Origin: UBA7672 sp044224605
Lineage (GTDB): Bacteria; Pseudomonadota; Alphaproteobacteria; Caulobacterales; Hyphomonadaceae
Direction of reading: 5' to 3'
NCBI GenBank assembly: GCA_044224605.1
Contig: JBGAKC010000008.1
Span: forward strand, 1-64,000
Length of the DNA: 64,000 nucleotides
The notes beneath the pieces are model-generated. The model made no database searches, had not been told where the DNA came from, and worked only from the letters and a program-made list of their open reading frames with translations. The first letter of the stretch is position 1; every line of letters begins with the position of its first letter. Both the position numbers and the translations under genes were made by a program. This document shows, in pieces, positions 33,527 to 52,854 of the stretch.

Positions 33527-33716
33527 GGTCGTCCTGATCCTCGCCACCCTGAAGAAGTTCGTAGGGCGGAGCGCCATTGGTGTCCAACGGCCGGGTCAGA
33601 TATCTTGAACCCGGGCGCGGTTTTCCCCATTTCCGTGCGCTCAGGGACAGTTGCCCGTCGATTTCGGGCCATTTTGATTGGCCGGATCAGCATTTGGGAA
33701 AAAAGCAAGAGCTCGC

Positions 33717-33745
33717 TTGCAACAAAGCTGGTGGGCGGCTATAGG
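33717..33745 (+). promoter_or_regulatory. Sigma70-type promoter for rplJL
   Basis: TTGCAA (33717-33722), a 17-bp spacer, and TATAGG (33740-33745). GCTATA also fits the Caulobacter-type -10 (GCTANA). It lies about 355 nt before rplJ, implying a long untranslated leader. Confidence 0.7.
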
Positions 33746-33751
33746 AGCCCC

Positions 33752-34099
33752 CTGAGCGGCAGATTCGTTAATTCGGGCCTGCCGTTTCTCGTCCAAGATT
33801 GCAGGTGGAGCAAGCATACAAACCAGCTAACTATCTGGTTTTGCTCCTCAATTTCCTGCATGAGACGGGGTGTGACGGGACAGGGTGCGTAGTTGGCGTG
33901 ATCGCTAACGACGACACCCTTGAGTTCGTTTCCGCCTCGGGACGGGGGCACGTTGGTCATGCGGACCACGAGCCCTCTCCGGACCGGCCGGTAGCCTCTC
34001 ATGGCTTCGGTTCGGGAGGAAGGGTGAAACGGCCGCGGGTCCTGCGTGCGCTTCCTGGGGCGATCGGGATTGTCCGGTTGTCCAACCTGGAGACCGCAT
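33752..34099 (+). promoter_or_regulatory. Long rplJ leader, probable L10 autoregulatory region
   Basis: About 350 nt separate the predicted promoter from rplJ, with no credible gene. Small frames here (for example 33799-34107) lack conserved protein character. Known L10(L12) leaders lie at this position, and CCGGTTGTCCAACCTGG near 34074-34090 can form a hairpin just before the start. Assignment is by position, not by a computed fold. Confidence 0.45.
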
Positions 34100-34615
34100 A
34101 TGGATAAAGCTGGAAAAGCGGTGGCGCTGGAGGCCTACAAGAAGGTCTTCGCCGACGCCGGCGTGATCGTTGTCACGCAGTATTCCGGATTGACCGTGGC
34201 GGAGCTCACGGATCTGCGCTCGAAGCTGAAAGGCGAAGGCGCGAATCTGAAGGTCATCAAGAACCGGCTTGCGAAGATCGCTCTGGACGGCAAGGGCGGC
34301 GAAGCAGCGGGAGCCATGTTTACTGGCCCCGTGGCGATCGCCTTCTCTCCCGATCCGGTAGCAGCCTCGAAAGTCGTGGCGGAGTACGCCAAGGGGAACG
34401 AGAAGCTCGTTCTCATCGGCGCGCTCATGGGCGATCAGGTGCTCGATCAGAACGGCGTCAAGGCTCTGGCCACGCTGCCGTCCCTGGATCAGCTCCGCGG
34501 CAAGATCATCGGCCTCATCCAGGCTCCGGCGACCAAGGTCGCTGGCGTCATTGCGGCCCCTGCTGCGCAACTCGCTCGCGTCGTTGGCGCCTACGCCAAC
34601 AAGGACGCCGCCTAG
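34100..34615 (+). CDS. rplJ: 50S ribosomal protein L10
   Basis: A 171-residue L10, base of the L7/L12 stalk. From ATG 34100: MDKAGKAVALEAYKKVFADA, then LRSKLKGEGANLKVIKNRLA. A GGAG purine site precedes it. The upstream in-frame start at 34046 would add 18 residues not seen in the family. Confidence 0.96.
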   Translation: MDKAGKAVALEAYKKVFADAGVIVVTQYSGLTVAELTDLRSKLKGEGANLKVIKNRLAKIALDGKGGEAAGAMFTGPVAIAFSPDPVAASKVVAEYAKGNEKLVLIGALMGDQVLDQNGVKALATLPSLDQLRGKIIGLIQAPATKVAGVIAAPAAQLARVVGAYANKDAA

Positions 34616-34676
34616 GACCTGCTCCCAAGCGTGAAATTCGAAGTCACACACCCGAACTCATCAAGGAAAACCTGAA

Positions 34677-35060
34677 ATGTCGAAACTGGAAAAAATCGTC
34701 GAGGACCTGTCCGGTCTGACCGTCCTCGAAGCCGCCGAACTCGCCAAACTGCTTGAAGACAAGTGGGGCGTTTCGGCTGCTGCTCCGGTCGCCGTCGCTG
34801 CCGGCCCCGCCGCTGGCGGCGCTGCTGCTCCGGCCGCCGAAGCCCAGACCGAATTCTCCGTCATCCTGAAGGATGCCGGCGACAAGAAGATCAACGTGAT
34901 CAAAGTCGTTCGCGAAGTCGTGCCGAGCCTCGGCCTGAAAGAAGCGAAAGACCTGGTCGAAGCCGCTCCGAAGCCCGTCAAAGAGGGCGTCACCAAGGAA
35001 GAGGCCGAGACCATCAAGAAGAAGCTCGAAGAAACCGGCGCCAAGGTCGAGATCAAGTAA
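34677..35060 (+). CDS. rplL: 50S ribosomal protein L7/L12
   Basis: A 127-residue stalk protein. N-terminal dimer domain (KIVEDLSGLTVLEAAELAKLL), Ala-rich hinge, and the C-terminal domain (FSVILKDAGDKKINVIKVVR and GLKEAKDLVEAAPKPVKEGV) that recruits translational GTPases. It is 61 nt after rplJ. Confidence 0.97.
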   Translation: MSKLEKIVEDLSGLTVLEAAELAKLLEDKWGVSAAAPVAVAAGPAAGGAAAPAAEAQTEFSVILKDAGDKKINVIKVVREVVPSLGLKEAKDLVEAAPKPVKEGVTKEEAETIKKKLEETGAKVEIK

Positions 35061-35127
35061 TCGACCGACGCCACGGCGGCTCTCTCCTCTGCGCGAGGGG
35101 AGGGGGTTGACGACTGAGTTAGTGTTA

Positions 35128-35153
35128 CGGCGGCGGAGTTTTCTCCGCCGCCG
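35128..35153 (+). terminator. Perfect 11-bp hairpin between rplL and rpoB
   Basis: Stem 35128-35138 with 35143-35153, loop TTTT, no T run after it. Position matches the known partial terminator or RNase processing site between rplL and rpoB in other bacteria, so attenuation or processing is likelier than full termination. Confidence 0.55.
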
Positions 35154-35241
35154 GTCGCGCACCGGATACTAACGGTCCAACGGCGCCATCCCAGGCCTGG
35201 GGGTGGAAGCTGCGGCCCACAAAAGACGAGATGACCAAGAG

Positions 35242-39351
<4,110 letters not shown>

Positions 39352-39436
39352 CCGCTGTCGCCGTCACGCCTTTCGCAATGAATATCCGTGGAGCCCGAGG
39401 GCTCCACGGTCACCCCAAGAGGGAGACTAAATCAGG

Positions 39437-43588
<4,152 letters not shown>

Positions 43589-43615
43589 GTCAGGCCTCTA
43601 CAATCAGAACCACGT

Positions 43616-43660
43616 CGAAGGCGGGCGAAAGTCCGCCTTCGCTGCGTTTGGCGTTGCTTT
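43616..43660 (+). terminator. Terminator of rplJL-rpoBC
   Basis: An 11-bp stem (43616-43626 with 43631-43641, one G-U pair) closed by a GAAA tetraloop and followed by a T-rich tract (GTTTGGCGTTGCTTTTC). Confidence 0.8.
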
Positions 43661-43726
43661 TCTGACGACGGCGATGCGCCGGCCGCGATGGCGCGCTAGC
43701 TTCAATCAAGAGACTGGGAGGCGTGC

Positions 43727-44587
43727 ATGCATGTGTCCGTCAACGGCGTGCGTCTGTTCTTCGACGTGTTCAATCCGGAATTCGACATTGTGGGGAGCGA
43801 GCTTCGGCGGAAGCCGGCGCTGGTCTGCATTCCCGGCGGGCCGGGCGGAGACCATCAGACCCTGCGCCCGTATTTCGACCGGTTCGCAGACGTGGCGCAG
43901 GTGATCTTCCTCGACCCGCGCGGAGGAGGGCGGAGCGAACACGGGCCGGAGGAGCGCTGGACGTTGAACCAGTGGGGCGACGACATCGCCGGGTTCTGCG
44001 ACGCGCTGAGTCTGGAGGCGCCGATTGTGATGGGATCGTCGGGCGGAACGCTGATGGTCCAGTCCTTCCTGGCCCGGCATCCGGACCGGGCAGGCGGTGC
44101 GATTCTGGTGAACGCCTGTTCCCGGATGGTCCAGGACGAGCTGGTGGCCGGGTATGAGGCACTGGGCGGGCCGGAAGCCGGAAAGGCTGCCCGGGCCATG
44201 TACGGCCAGCCGGGTCCGGAGGATTATGCCGCCTTTTTCCGGAACTGCATGCCGCTTTATTCCGCCAAAAGGGATCTTTCCGGGCTTCAGGCCGGAGCGG
44301 GGCGGACGGCCATGAACCCCGTCGCGACAGCCCGATTCTTTGCCCCGGACGGGGAAGGGTTCCGGTTCGACTTCCGGGGGAGGCTTTCCCGGGTCAGCTG
44401 TCCAGTGCTGGTCATGGCCGGAGAGCTGGATCCGGTGACCCCGGCCAGATGGGCGGTCGAGGTGGCGGAAAGCCTGCCGGCAGGGCAGGTGGAAACCCTT
44501 GTTTTTGGGGCCTGCAGTCACCTTATTACGGTGGACCAGCCAGCCCTGTTTGACGGGGCCATCCGGCGGTTCATTAGGTCCCGATAA
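43727..44587 (+). CDS. Alpha/beta hydrolase, proline iminopeptidase-like
   Basis: A 286-residue alpha/beta-hydrolase-fold enzyme. IPGGPGGDH is the oxyanion block, GSSGGT the nucleophile elbow with the catalytic Ser, GELDPVT the Asp and CSHLITVDQP the His. The GGPGG pattern and LDPRGGGRSE resemble proline iminopeptidases and related amidases, but the substrate is unknown. It lies alone between rpoC and rpsL with its own GGAGG site. Confidence 0.8.
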   Translation: MHVSVNGVRLFFDVFNPEFDIVGSELRRKPALVCIPGGPGGDHQTLRPYFDRFADVAQVIFLDPRGGGRSEHGPEERWTLNQWGDDIAGFCDALSLEAPIVMGSSGGTLMVQSFLARHPDRAGGAILVNACSRMVQDELVAGYEALGGPEAGKAARAMYGQPGPEDYAAFFRNCMPLYSAKRDLSGLQAGAGRTAMNPVATARFFAPDGEGFRFDFRGRLSRVSCPVLVMAGELDPVTPARWAVEVAESLPAGQVETLVFGACSHLITVDQPALFDGAIRRFIRSR

Positions 44588-44648
44588 GGATCCCCACGGG
44601 GGCGCCGGGACCGGGCTGGAAAGCCGCAGATTCAGGCCTTGGTCGCAC

Positions 44649-44677
44649 TTGACCCCGCTGGGGCGGGCCAGTATAGC
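44649..44677 (+). promoter_or_regulatory. Sigma70-type promoter for rpsL-rpsG-fusA-tuf
   Basis: TTGACC (44649-44654), 17-bp spacer, TATAGC (44672-44677). It lies 61 nt after the hydrolase stop and about 195 nt before rpsL. It is the best -35/-10 pair in the gap and would drive the str operon. Confidence 0.75.
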
Positions 44678-44871
44678 CCCGGCTCACATTTCCGGACCGG
44701 CCGTGGAAGGTATTCCAAACGCGGTTAGGGGATGTGTCCTAAGAGAGCGAAAGCCTCCGATAGAATTCCGGCCGGGGCAGCCCAATGGGTTGTCGCGGCA
44801 AAAGTTTTTGCAGCAAGACACGCCGATTTGGCCATGAGAGCCCGGCGATCTGGTGTGACGAGCGAGGGTAG

Positions 44872-45243
44872 ATGCCTACGATTCAGCAGCTGATCCGCAA
44901 GCCGCGGCACGACAAGCCGGCCCGTAACAAGGTCCCGGCGCTCAAAGGGTGCCCGCAGCGCCGCGGCGTCTGCACGCGTGTCTACACGACGACGCCGAAG
45001 AAGCCGAACTCGGCTCTCCGGAAAGTCGCCAAGGTGCGCATGACCACGCAACACGAAGCGGTCTGCTACATCCCGGGCGAAGGCCACAACCTGCAGGAGC
45101 ACTCGGTCGTGCTCATCCGCGGCGGCCGCGTGAAAGATCTTCCGGGCGTTCGTTACCACATCCTCCGCGGTGTGCTCGACACGCAAGGTGTCAAAGACCG
45201 CAAGAAGCGCCGTTCGCACTACGGCGTGAAACGTCCGAAATAA
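44872..45243 (+). CDS. rpsL: 30S ribosomal protein S12
   Basis: A 123-residue S12 of the decoding centre. TPKKPNSALRKVAKV contains the Lys (position 43 in E. coli numbering) where streptomycin resistance mutations occur; it is wild-type Lys. RGGRVKDLPGVRYH is the second block, also wild type. Confidence 0.97.
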   Translation: MPTIQQLIRKPRHDKPARNKVPALKGCPQRRGVCTRVYTTTPKKPNSALRKVAKVRMTTQHEAVCYIPGEGHNLQEHSVVLIRGGRVKDLPGVRYHILRGVLDTQGVKDRKKRRSHYGVKRPK

Positions 45244-45260
45244 GCTGAGCAGAGCAAGAC

Positions 45261-45731
45261 ATGTCCCGCCGCCACCGCGCAGAAAAACGCCAAGTCCTTC
45301 CCGACGCCCAGTACGGCGATCAGGTCATCACCCGGTTCATGAACCAGGTCATGTACCAGGGGAAAAAATCCGCAGCCGAGCAGATCGTGTACGGCGCGCT
45401 GGAAACGGTGGCGGCGAAATCCAAGCGCCCGGCGACAGAACTGTTCCACGAAGCCCTCGGCAACGTCGCGCCGTCGGTTGAAGTCCGTTCGCGCCGCGTC
45501 GGCGGCGCCACCTACCAGGTTCCGGTCGAGGTTCGTCCCGAGCGCCGTCAGGCTCTCGCGATCCGCTGGCTGATCATCGCCGCGCGCGCCCGTTCGGAAA
45601 ACACGATGCAGGAGCGTCTCGCCGCCGAGATGCTCGACGCCGCCCACGGTCGTGGCACCGCGGTTAAGAAGCGCGAAGACACGCACCGGATGGCGGAAGC
45701 CAACCGGGCCTTCTCGCACTATCGCTGGTAA
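45261..45731 (+). CDS. rpsG: 30S ribosomal protein S7
   Basis: A 156-residue S7, primary 16S-binder of the small-subunit head. MSRRHRAEKRQVLPDAQYGD at the start and EVRPERRQALAIRWL in the middle are typical. It is 17 nt after rpsL. Confidence 0.97.
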   Translation: MSRRHRAEKRQVLPDAQYGDQVITRFMNQVMYQGKKSAAEQIVYGALETVAAKSKRPATELFHEALGNVAPSVEVRSRRVGGATYQVPVEVRPERRQALAIRWLIIAARARSENTMQERLAAEMLDAAHGRGTAVKKREDTHRMAEANRAFSHYRW

Positions 45732-45770
45732 TCCAGCGGCTCGCCGCAATACGAACTTAGAGGGCTCCCC

Positions 45771-47849
<2,079 letters not shown>

Positions 47850-47903
47850 TGAAGCCCAACTGGCGGCCAACCCCCGCTGAACGAAGCTACGGAGTAGGAG
47901 AAG

Positions 47904-49094
47904 ATGGGTAAGGAAAAATTCGCGCGTAACAAGCCGCACGTGAACGTTGGCACGATTGGCCACGTCGACCACGGCAAGACGACGCTGACGGCGGCGATCA
48001 CGATCGTCCTCGCCAAGACTGGCGGTGCGACCGCCAAGAAGTATGACGAGATCGACGCCGCTCCGGAAGAAAAGGCGCGCGGTATCACGATCAACACCGC
48101 TCACGTCGAATACGAGACGGAAAAGCGTCACTATGCGCACGTCGACTGCCCGGGCCACGCCGACTACGTGAAGAACATGATCACGGGCGCCGCCCAGATG
48201 GACGGCGGCATCCTCGTGGTGTCGGCCGCCGACGGCCCGATGCCGCAGACCCGCGAGCACATCCTGCTCGCCCGTCAGGTCGGCGTTCCGGCGCTGGTCG
48301 TGTTCCTCAACAAGGTCGACATGGTCGACGACAAGGAACTGCTGGACCTCGTCGAACTCGAAGTTCGTGAACTGCTGTCGTCCTACGAATTCCCGGGCGA
48401 CGAAATTCCGATCATCCCGGGCTCGGCGCTGGCCGCTGTCGAAGGTCGCGATCCCGCCATCGGCGAAGACGCGATCCTCAAGCTGATGGCCGCTGTCGAC
48501 TCGTACATCCCGACCCCGGAGCGTCCGCTCGACCAGCCGTTCCTGATGGCGATCGAAGACGTGTTCTCGATCTCGGGCCGCGGCACCGTCGTCACCGGCA
48601 AGGTTGACCGCGGCATCGTGAAAGTCGGCGACGAGATCGAAATCGTCGGCATCCGCGACACGCAGAAAACGACCTGCACGGGCGTCGAAATGTTCCGCAA
48701 GCTGCTCGATCAGGGCCAGGCTGGCGACAACGTCGGTATCCTCGTGCGCGGCATCGACCGCGAGCAAGTCGAGCGCGGCCAGGTGCTGTGCAAGCCGGGC
48801 TCGGTCAAGCCGCACAAGAAGTTCGAAGCCGAGGTGTACGTCCTCAACAAGGATGAAGGCGGCCGTCACACGCCGTTCTTCGCCAACTATCGTCCGCAGT
48901 TCTACTTCCGCACGACCGACGTGACGGGCATCGTGGAACTCCCGGCCGGCACCGAGATGGTCATGCCTGGCGACAACGTGAAACTCGTCGTCTCGCTGAT
49001 CGCTCCGATCGCTCTCGAAGAGAAGCAGCGCTTCGCCATCCGCGAAGGCGGCCGCACGGTCGGTTCGGGCGTCGTGGCGAAGATCATCGAGTAG
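47904..49094 (+). CDS. tuf: Elongation factor Tu
   Basis: A 396-residue EF-Tu delivering aminoacyl-tRNA. GHVDHGKTTLTAAI is the P-loop, CPGHADYVKNMITGAAQMDG the switch II region, NKVDMVDD the guanine motif. The one tuf copy in the window, last gene of the str unit, ended by a strong terminator. Confidence 0.97.
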   Translation: MGKEKFARNKPHVNVGTIGHVDHGKTTLTAAITIVLAKTGGATAKKYDEIDAAPEEKARGITINTAHVEYETEKRHYAHVDCPGHADYVKNMITGAAQMDGGILVVSAADGPMPQTREHILLARQVGVPALVVFLNKVDMVDDKELLDLVELEVRELLSSYEFPGDEIPIIPGSALAAVEGRDPAIGEDAILKLMAAVDSYIPTPERPLDQPFLMAIEDVFSISGRGTVVTGKVDRGIVKVGDEIEIVGIRDTQKTTCTGVEMFRKLLDQGQAGDNVGILVRGIDREQVERGQVLCKPGSVKPHKKFEAEVYVLNKDEGGRHTPFFANYRPQFYFRTTDVTGIVELPAGTEMVMPGDNVKLVVSLIAPIALEEKQRFAIREGGRTVGSGVVAKIIE

Positions 49095-49125
49095 TCCTCG
49101 ATCTTCTCAGACTGAACACTGGAGA

Positions 49126-49155
49126 GGGCGTCAGGGAAACCTGGCGCCCTTTTGC
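49126..49155 (+). terminator. Rho-independent terminator after tuf
   Basis: A 10-bp stem (49126-49135 with 49140-49149; one G-T pair) has a GAAA tetraloop and is followed by TTTTGCTTTG. Confidence 0.88.
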
Positions 49156-49212
49156 TTTGCCCCAGGGCGCCGATCATGTTTGCCTGCCGGCGTCGCGAAG
49201 GTGCGAGGATCA

Positions 49213-49440
49213 ATGAACCGCTCTCTTGAGCCTTTCGAGCCTGGCGACCGGGTCAAATGGAAGTGGGGCGTGCACTGGGCAGAAGGCGTTGTGCGCGAGG
49301 TCTTCGTCGACACCGTAGAGCGTACGATCAAGGGGACTCGCATCATCAGGCATGGGGAGGCGGACAACCCCGCCTACCTGATCGTGCAGGACAACGGCGC
49401 TAAGGTGCTGAAGAAGCACAGCGGGTTGTTTCGGGTCTGA
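49213..49440 (+). CDS. DUF2945 small Tudor-like protein
   Basis: From ATG 49213 (GAGGATCA just before it) the protein has 75 residues with the DUF2945/HVA1 pattern: FEPGDRVKWKWG, then AEGVVREVF, GTRIIRHGEADNPAYLIVQ, and KVLKKHSGLF. Such small SH3/Tudor-like proteins are widespread and of unknown function. The gene lies between tuf and rpsJ on the same strand, after the tuf terminator. Confidence 0.78.
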   Translation: MNRSLEPFEPGDRVKWKWGVHWAEGVVREVFVDTVERTIKGTRIIRHGEADNPAYLIVQDNGAKVLKKHSGLFRV

Positions 49441-49451
49441 GGGAGGAAGGC

Positions 49452-49757
49452 GTGGCTCGTTACATCCGCATCGTCAATCTCTGGATCCACCCCGGACAGG
49501 AGGCGGCGTTCGAGGCTTTTGAGCGTGATGCCGCCCGGATAATAGCGAGGCATGGCGGGCGGATTGATTCTGCCGTTCGGATAGATGGCAAGGGAGATCT
49601 GCCTTTCGAAGTGCATGTCGTCAGCTTTCCCGACCCCGCGGCGGCCGATTCCTATGCTGCGGACCCCGAAACCCTGTCACTCAGGACCCGGAGAGCTGCG
49701 ATTATCGTGCGGACAGAGTTTCTCGAAGGGCGGGAGGCGGGGCCGTACCAGCCCTGA
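49452..49757 (+). CDS. Small DUF1330/dimeric alpha-beta barrel-like protein
   Basis: A 101-residue protein with a GTG start close after GGGAGG. The pattern (IRIVNLWIHPGQEAAFEAFE, then VHVVSFPDPAAADSY, then ADPETLSL) fits a ferredoxin-like dimeric barrel of the DUF1330 kind; the family call is tentative. It is 11 nt after the DUF2945 gene, so the two are probably co-transcribed. Function unknown. Confidence 0.6.
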   Translation: MARYIRIVNLWIHPGQEAAFEAFERDAARIIARHGGRIDSAVRIDGKGDLPFEVHVVSFPDPAAADSYAADPETLSLRTRRAAIIVRTEFLEGREAGPYQP

Positions 49758-49824
49758 ATCAGGCTTGTTTTCCGGCCTTTCTGCTGAAATCGCACCCCTG
49801 CGGCAGCTCGCCCCAAACGGGCGC

Positions 49825-49853
49825 TTGACGGAGCAGGGGCAGGGGACTAATAC
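49825..49853 (+). promoter_or_regulatory. Sigma70-type promoter for the S10 operon
   Basis: TTGACG (49825-49830), a 17-bp spacer and TAATAC (49848-49853) lie 150 nt before rpsJ. This is a near-consensus promoter. The following about 145-nt leader has a GC-rich CCCTCCGGGGG stretch that could fold, but no known riboregulator is recognised. Confidence 0.8.
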
Positions 49854-50003
49854 CCCGGCTCGTTTCAAGCGCCTTGGCCGTATCCCGGCTCGTTCGAGAT
49901 AAACGCAAGGCACTGAAACAAAAAGAAAAAACTCAACGAGTGCGGCGGCCCTCCGGGGGATTCTTCCCGGTCAGGCCGCTTTCACGCTGTTTCGGTGGTC
50001 CCG

Positions 50004-50320
<317 letters not shown>

Positions 50321-50321
<1 letters not shown>

Positions 50322-51058
50322 TGCGAACCGGAGTCGTCGCCAAAAAGATCGGTATGACCCGCGTGTTCGGCGCTGACGGCGCCCACATCCCGGTCACCGT
50401 GCTGTCGCTCGAAGGCTGCCAGGTCGTCGGCGTCAAGAAAGACGAAGCCCGCGAAGTCGACGTCACCAAGAAGGGTGAGAAGGTCGGTACGCGTCAGGCG
50501 AATGATGGCTACACCGCCGTCGTGCTCGCCGCCGGCTCCCGCAAGGCCAAGAACACCAACAAGGCCCTCCGTGGCCAGTTCGCCAAGGCCAAGGTCGAGC
50601 CCAAGGCCATCGTGCGTGAATTCCGCGTACCTGCCGACATGCTGCTCGAAGTCGGCGCTGAGCTCAGCGCGGACCATTTCGTCGCTGGTCAGAAGGTCGA
50701 CGTTGTCGGCATCACCAAGGGCAAGGGTTTCGCCGGCGCCATGAAGCGCTGGAACTTCGGCGGTCTTGAAGCCTCGCACGGCGTCTCGGTTTCGCACCGC
50801 TCGCATGGTTCGACCGGTCAGCGCCAGGATCCGGGCCGTGTGTTCAAAGGCAAGAAGATGGCTGGCCATCTCGGCATGGAACGCGTCACCACGCAGAACC
50901 TCGAAATCGTCCGTACGGACGCCGAGCGCGGTCTGATCATGATCAAGGGCGCGGTCCCCGGCGCGGACAACAGCTGGGTTGAAGTCCGCGACGCCGTGAA
51001 GGCGAAGGACAACAAGGGCGCTCCGAAGCCCGCCGGCCTCGTCAAGAAGGAAGGCTGA
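50321..51058 (+). CDS. rplC: 50S ribosomal protein L3
   Basis: A 245-residue L3, early assembly protein of the 50S. MRTGVVAKKIGMTRVFG at the start; GKGFAGAMKRWNFGG and ASHGVSVSHRSHGSTGQRQDPG form the loop near the peptidyl-transferase centre. C-terminal extension is Lys/Pro-rich and slightly long. Confidence 0.97.
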
Positions 51059-51063
51059 GACTC

Positions 51064-51696
51064 ATGAAACTCCCAGTCGTAAAGCTTGACGCCAAGAAGG
51101 CCGGCGACATCGAAGTCTCCGAAGCCGTGTTCGGCATCACCGAGATCCGCTCGGACATCCTGCAGCGTATGGTTCGCTACCAGCTCTCCAAGCGCCAGGC
51201 CGGCACGCACTCAACCCAGAACCGCGACGACGTCTCGGTCACGACCAAGAAGCTGTATCGCCAGAAGGGCACAGGCGGCGCGCGTCACGGTTCGCGCAAC
51301 GCTCCGATCTTCGTCGGCGGCGGCGTCGCTCACGGTCCGCACCCGCACAGCCACGCCCACGCGCTGCCGAAAAAGGTCCGCGCCCTGGCTCTGAAGCATG
51401 CCCTCTCGTCGAAAGTGAAAGACGAGTCGCTGATCGTTGTTGACACGCTCGCCGGCGAGAAGACCAAGGACTTGGTCGCCCAGCTAAAGAAGCTCGGCAT
51501 CTCGAACGCCCTGTTCATCGGCGGCACGGAAGTCGACGCGAAGTTCGCGAAAGCCGCCAGCAACATCCCCAACATCGACGTGCTCCCCCTCGCCGGCCTC
51601 AACGTCTACGACGTTCTGCGCCGCAAGACGCTGGTGCTGTCGCGTGAAGCGGTCGAAGGCGTGAACGCGCGCTTCGCCGAAGCCGAGAAGGCGTAA
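51064..51696 (+). CDS. rplD: 50S ribosomal protein L4
   Basis: A 210-residue L4, lining the exit tunnel. RQKGTGGARHGSRNAPIF is the tunnel loop and HALPKKVRALALKHALSSK is conserved. In E. coli L4 also represses its own operon; no matching leader structure is obvious here. Confidence 0.96.
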   Translation: MKLPVVKLDAKKAGDIEVSEAVFGITEIRSDILQRMVRYQLSKRQAGTHSTQNRDDVSVTTKKLYRQKGTGGARHGSRNAPIFVGGGVAHGPHPHSHAHALPKKVRALALKHALSSKVKDESLIVVDTLAGEKTKDLVAQLKKLGISNALFIGGTEVDAKFAKAASNIPNIDVLPLAGLNVYDVLRRKTLVLSREAVEGVNARFAEAEKA

Positions 51697-51700
51697 TCCG

Positions 51701-52000
51701 ATGGCCGCTCCCAAAGCCCTCCACTACACGCGCCTGACGGCGCCGATCATCACCGAGAAGTCGACCATGCTCTCTGAGCAGAACAAGGTCGTCTTCCGCG
51801 TTCCGCTCGACGCGACGAAGCCGCAGATCAAGGAAGCGGTCGAAGCGCTGTTCAACGTCAACGTCGTTGGCGTGAACACGATCGTCGTCAAAGGCAAAAC
51901 CAAGTTCTTCCGCGGCGTCCCGGGCAAGCGTTCGGACGTCAAGAAAGCGATCGTGACGTTGAAGGACGGCCAGTCCATCGACGTGACGACCGGTCTCTGA
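51701..52000 (+). CDS. rplW: 50S ribosomal protein L23
   Basis: A 99-residue L23 at the tunnel exit, docking site for trigger factor and SRP. Landmarks: RLTAPIITEKSTMLSEQNK and FNVNVVGVNTI. It is 4 nt after rplD. Confidence 0.96.
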   Translation: MAAPKALHYTRLTAPIITEKSTMLSEQNKVVFRVPLDATKPQIKEAVEALFNVNVVGVNTIVVKGKTKFFRGVPGKRSDVKKAIVTLKDGQSIDVTTGL

Positions 52001-52012
52001 GGATAAGGCGTC

Positions 52013-52840
52013 ATGGCTCTCAAGACATTCAACCCGACCTCGCCTGGCCGCCGACAGCTCGTGCTCGTCGACCGTTCGGGCCTGCACAAGGGCGGTCCCG
52101 TCAAGGCGCTGACCGAAGGCAAGAACTCGACCGGCGGCCGCAACAACCTCGGCCGCCGCACCGCGCGCTGGCGCGGGGGCGGCGCCAAGAAGGCGTACCG
52201 CATCATCGACTTCAAGCGCCGCAAGTGGGACATGCCCGCGACGGTCGAGCGTCTCGAATACGACCCGAACCGCACGGCGTTCATCGCGCTGATCAAGTAC
52301 ACGGATGGCGAGCAGGCCTACATCATCGCCCCGCAGCGCGTTGATGTCGGCGACACGGTGGTTGCCGGCGAGAACGTCGACATCAAGCCGGGCAACGCCC
52401 TGCCGCTGAAGTCGATCCCGGTCGGCACGATCATCCACAACATCGAGATGAAGCCGCTCAAGGGCGCGCAGATCGCTCGTTCGGCTGGCTCCTACGCCCA
52501 GCTCGTCGGCCGTGGCGATGGCTACGCCCAGGTGAAGCTGTCGTCCGGCGAGGTCCGTCTGATCCCGGAAGGCTGCATGGCCTCGATCGGAGCGGTCTCG
52601 AACCCGGACAACATGAACGTCGTGATCGGCAAGGCCGGCCGCAACGTTCACAAGGGCTGGCGTCCGCATGTTCGCGGCGTGGCGATGAACCCGGTCGACC
52701 ACCCGCACGGTGGCGGTGAGGGCAAGACGTCCGGTGGCCGTCACCCCGTCACGCCGTGGGGCAAGAAGACCCGCGGTCCGAAGACCCGCAAGAACAAGTC
52801 GACCGATCGCCTTATCGTTCGTCGTCGGCATAAAGCGTAA
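52013..52840 (+). CDS. rplB: 50S ribosomal protein L2
   Basis: A 275-residue L2 near the peptidyl-transferase centre. LKTFNPTSPGRRQLV at the start, GRNNLGRRTARWRGGG in the N-terminal extension, and VAMNPVDHPHGGGEGKTSGG with the conserved His near the end. Confidence 0.97.
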   Translation: MALKTFNPTSPGRRQLVLVDRSGLHKGGPVKALTEGKNSTGGRNNLGRRTARWRGGGAKKAYRIIDFKRRKWDMPATVERLEYDPNRTAFIALIKYTDGEQAYIIAPQRVDVGDTVVAGENVDIKPGNALPLKSIPVGTIIHNIEMKPLKGAQIARSAGSYAQLVGRGDGYAQVKLSSGEVRLIPEGCMASIGAVSNPDNMNVVIGKAGRNVHKGWRPHVRGVAMNPVDHPHGGGEGKTSGGRHPVTPWGKKTRGPKTRKNKSTDRLIVRRRHKA

Positions 52841-52854
52841 CGGAGAGAAGCAAG

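Noticed and set aside
33739..34107. Short frames on both strands in the rplJ leader
   Set aside because: No ribosome site, no conserved protein features, and position fits an untranslated leader.
35107..35130. TTGACG before rpoB as a separate rpoB promoter
   Set aside because: No -10 hexamer at 16-18 bp spacing; the site where it should be is the GC-rich hairpin.
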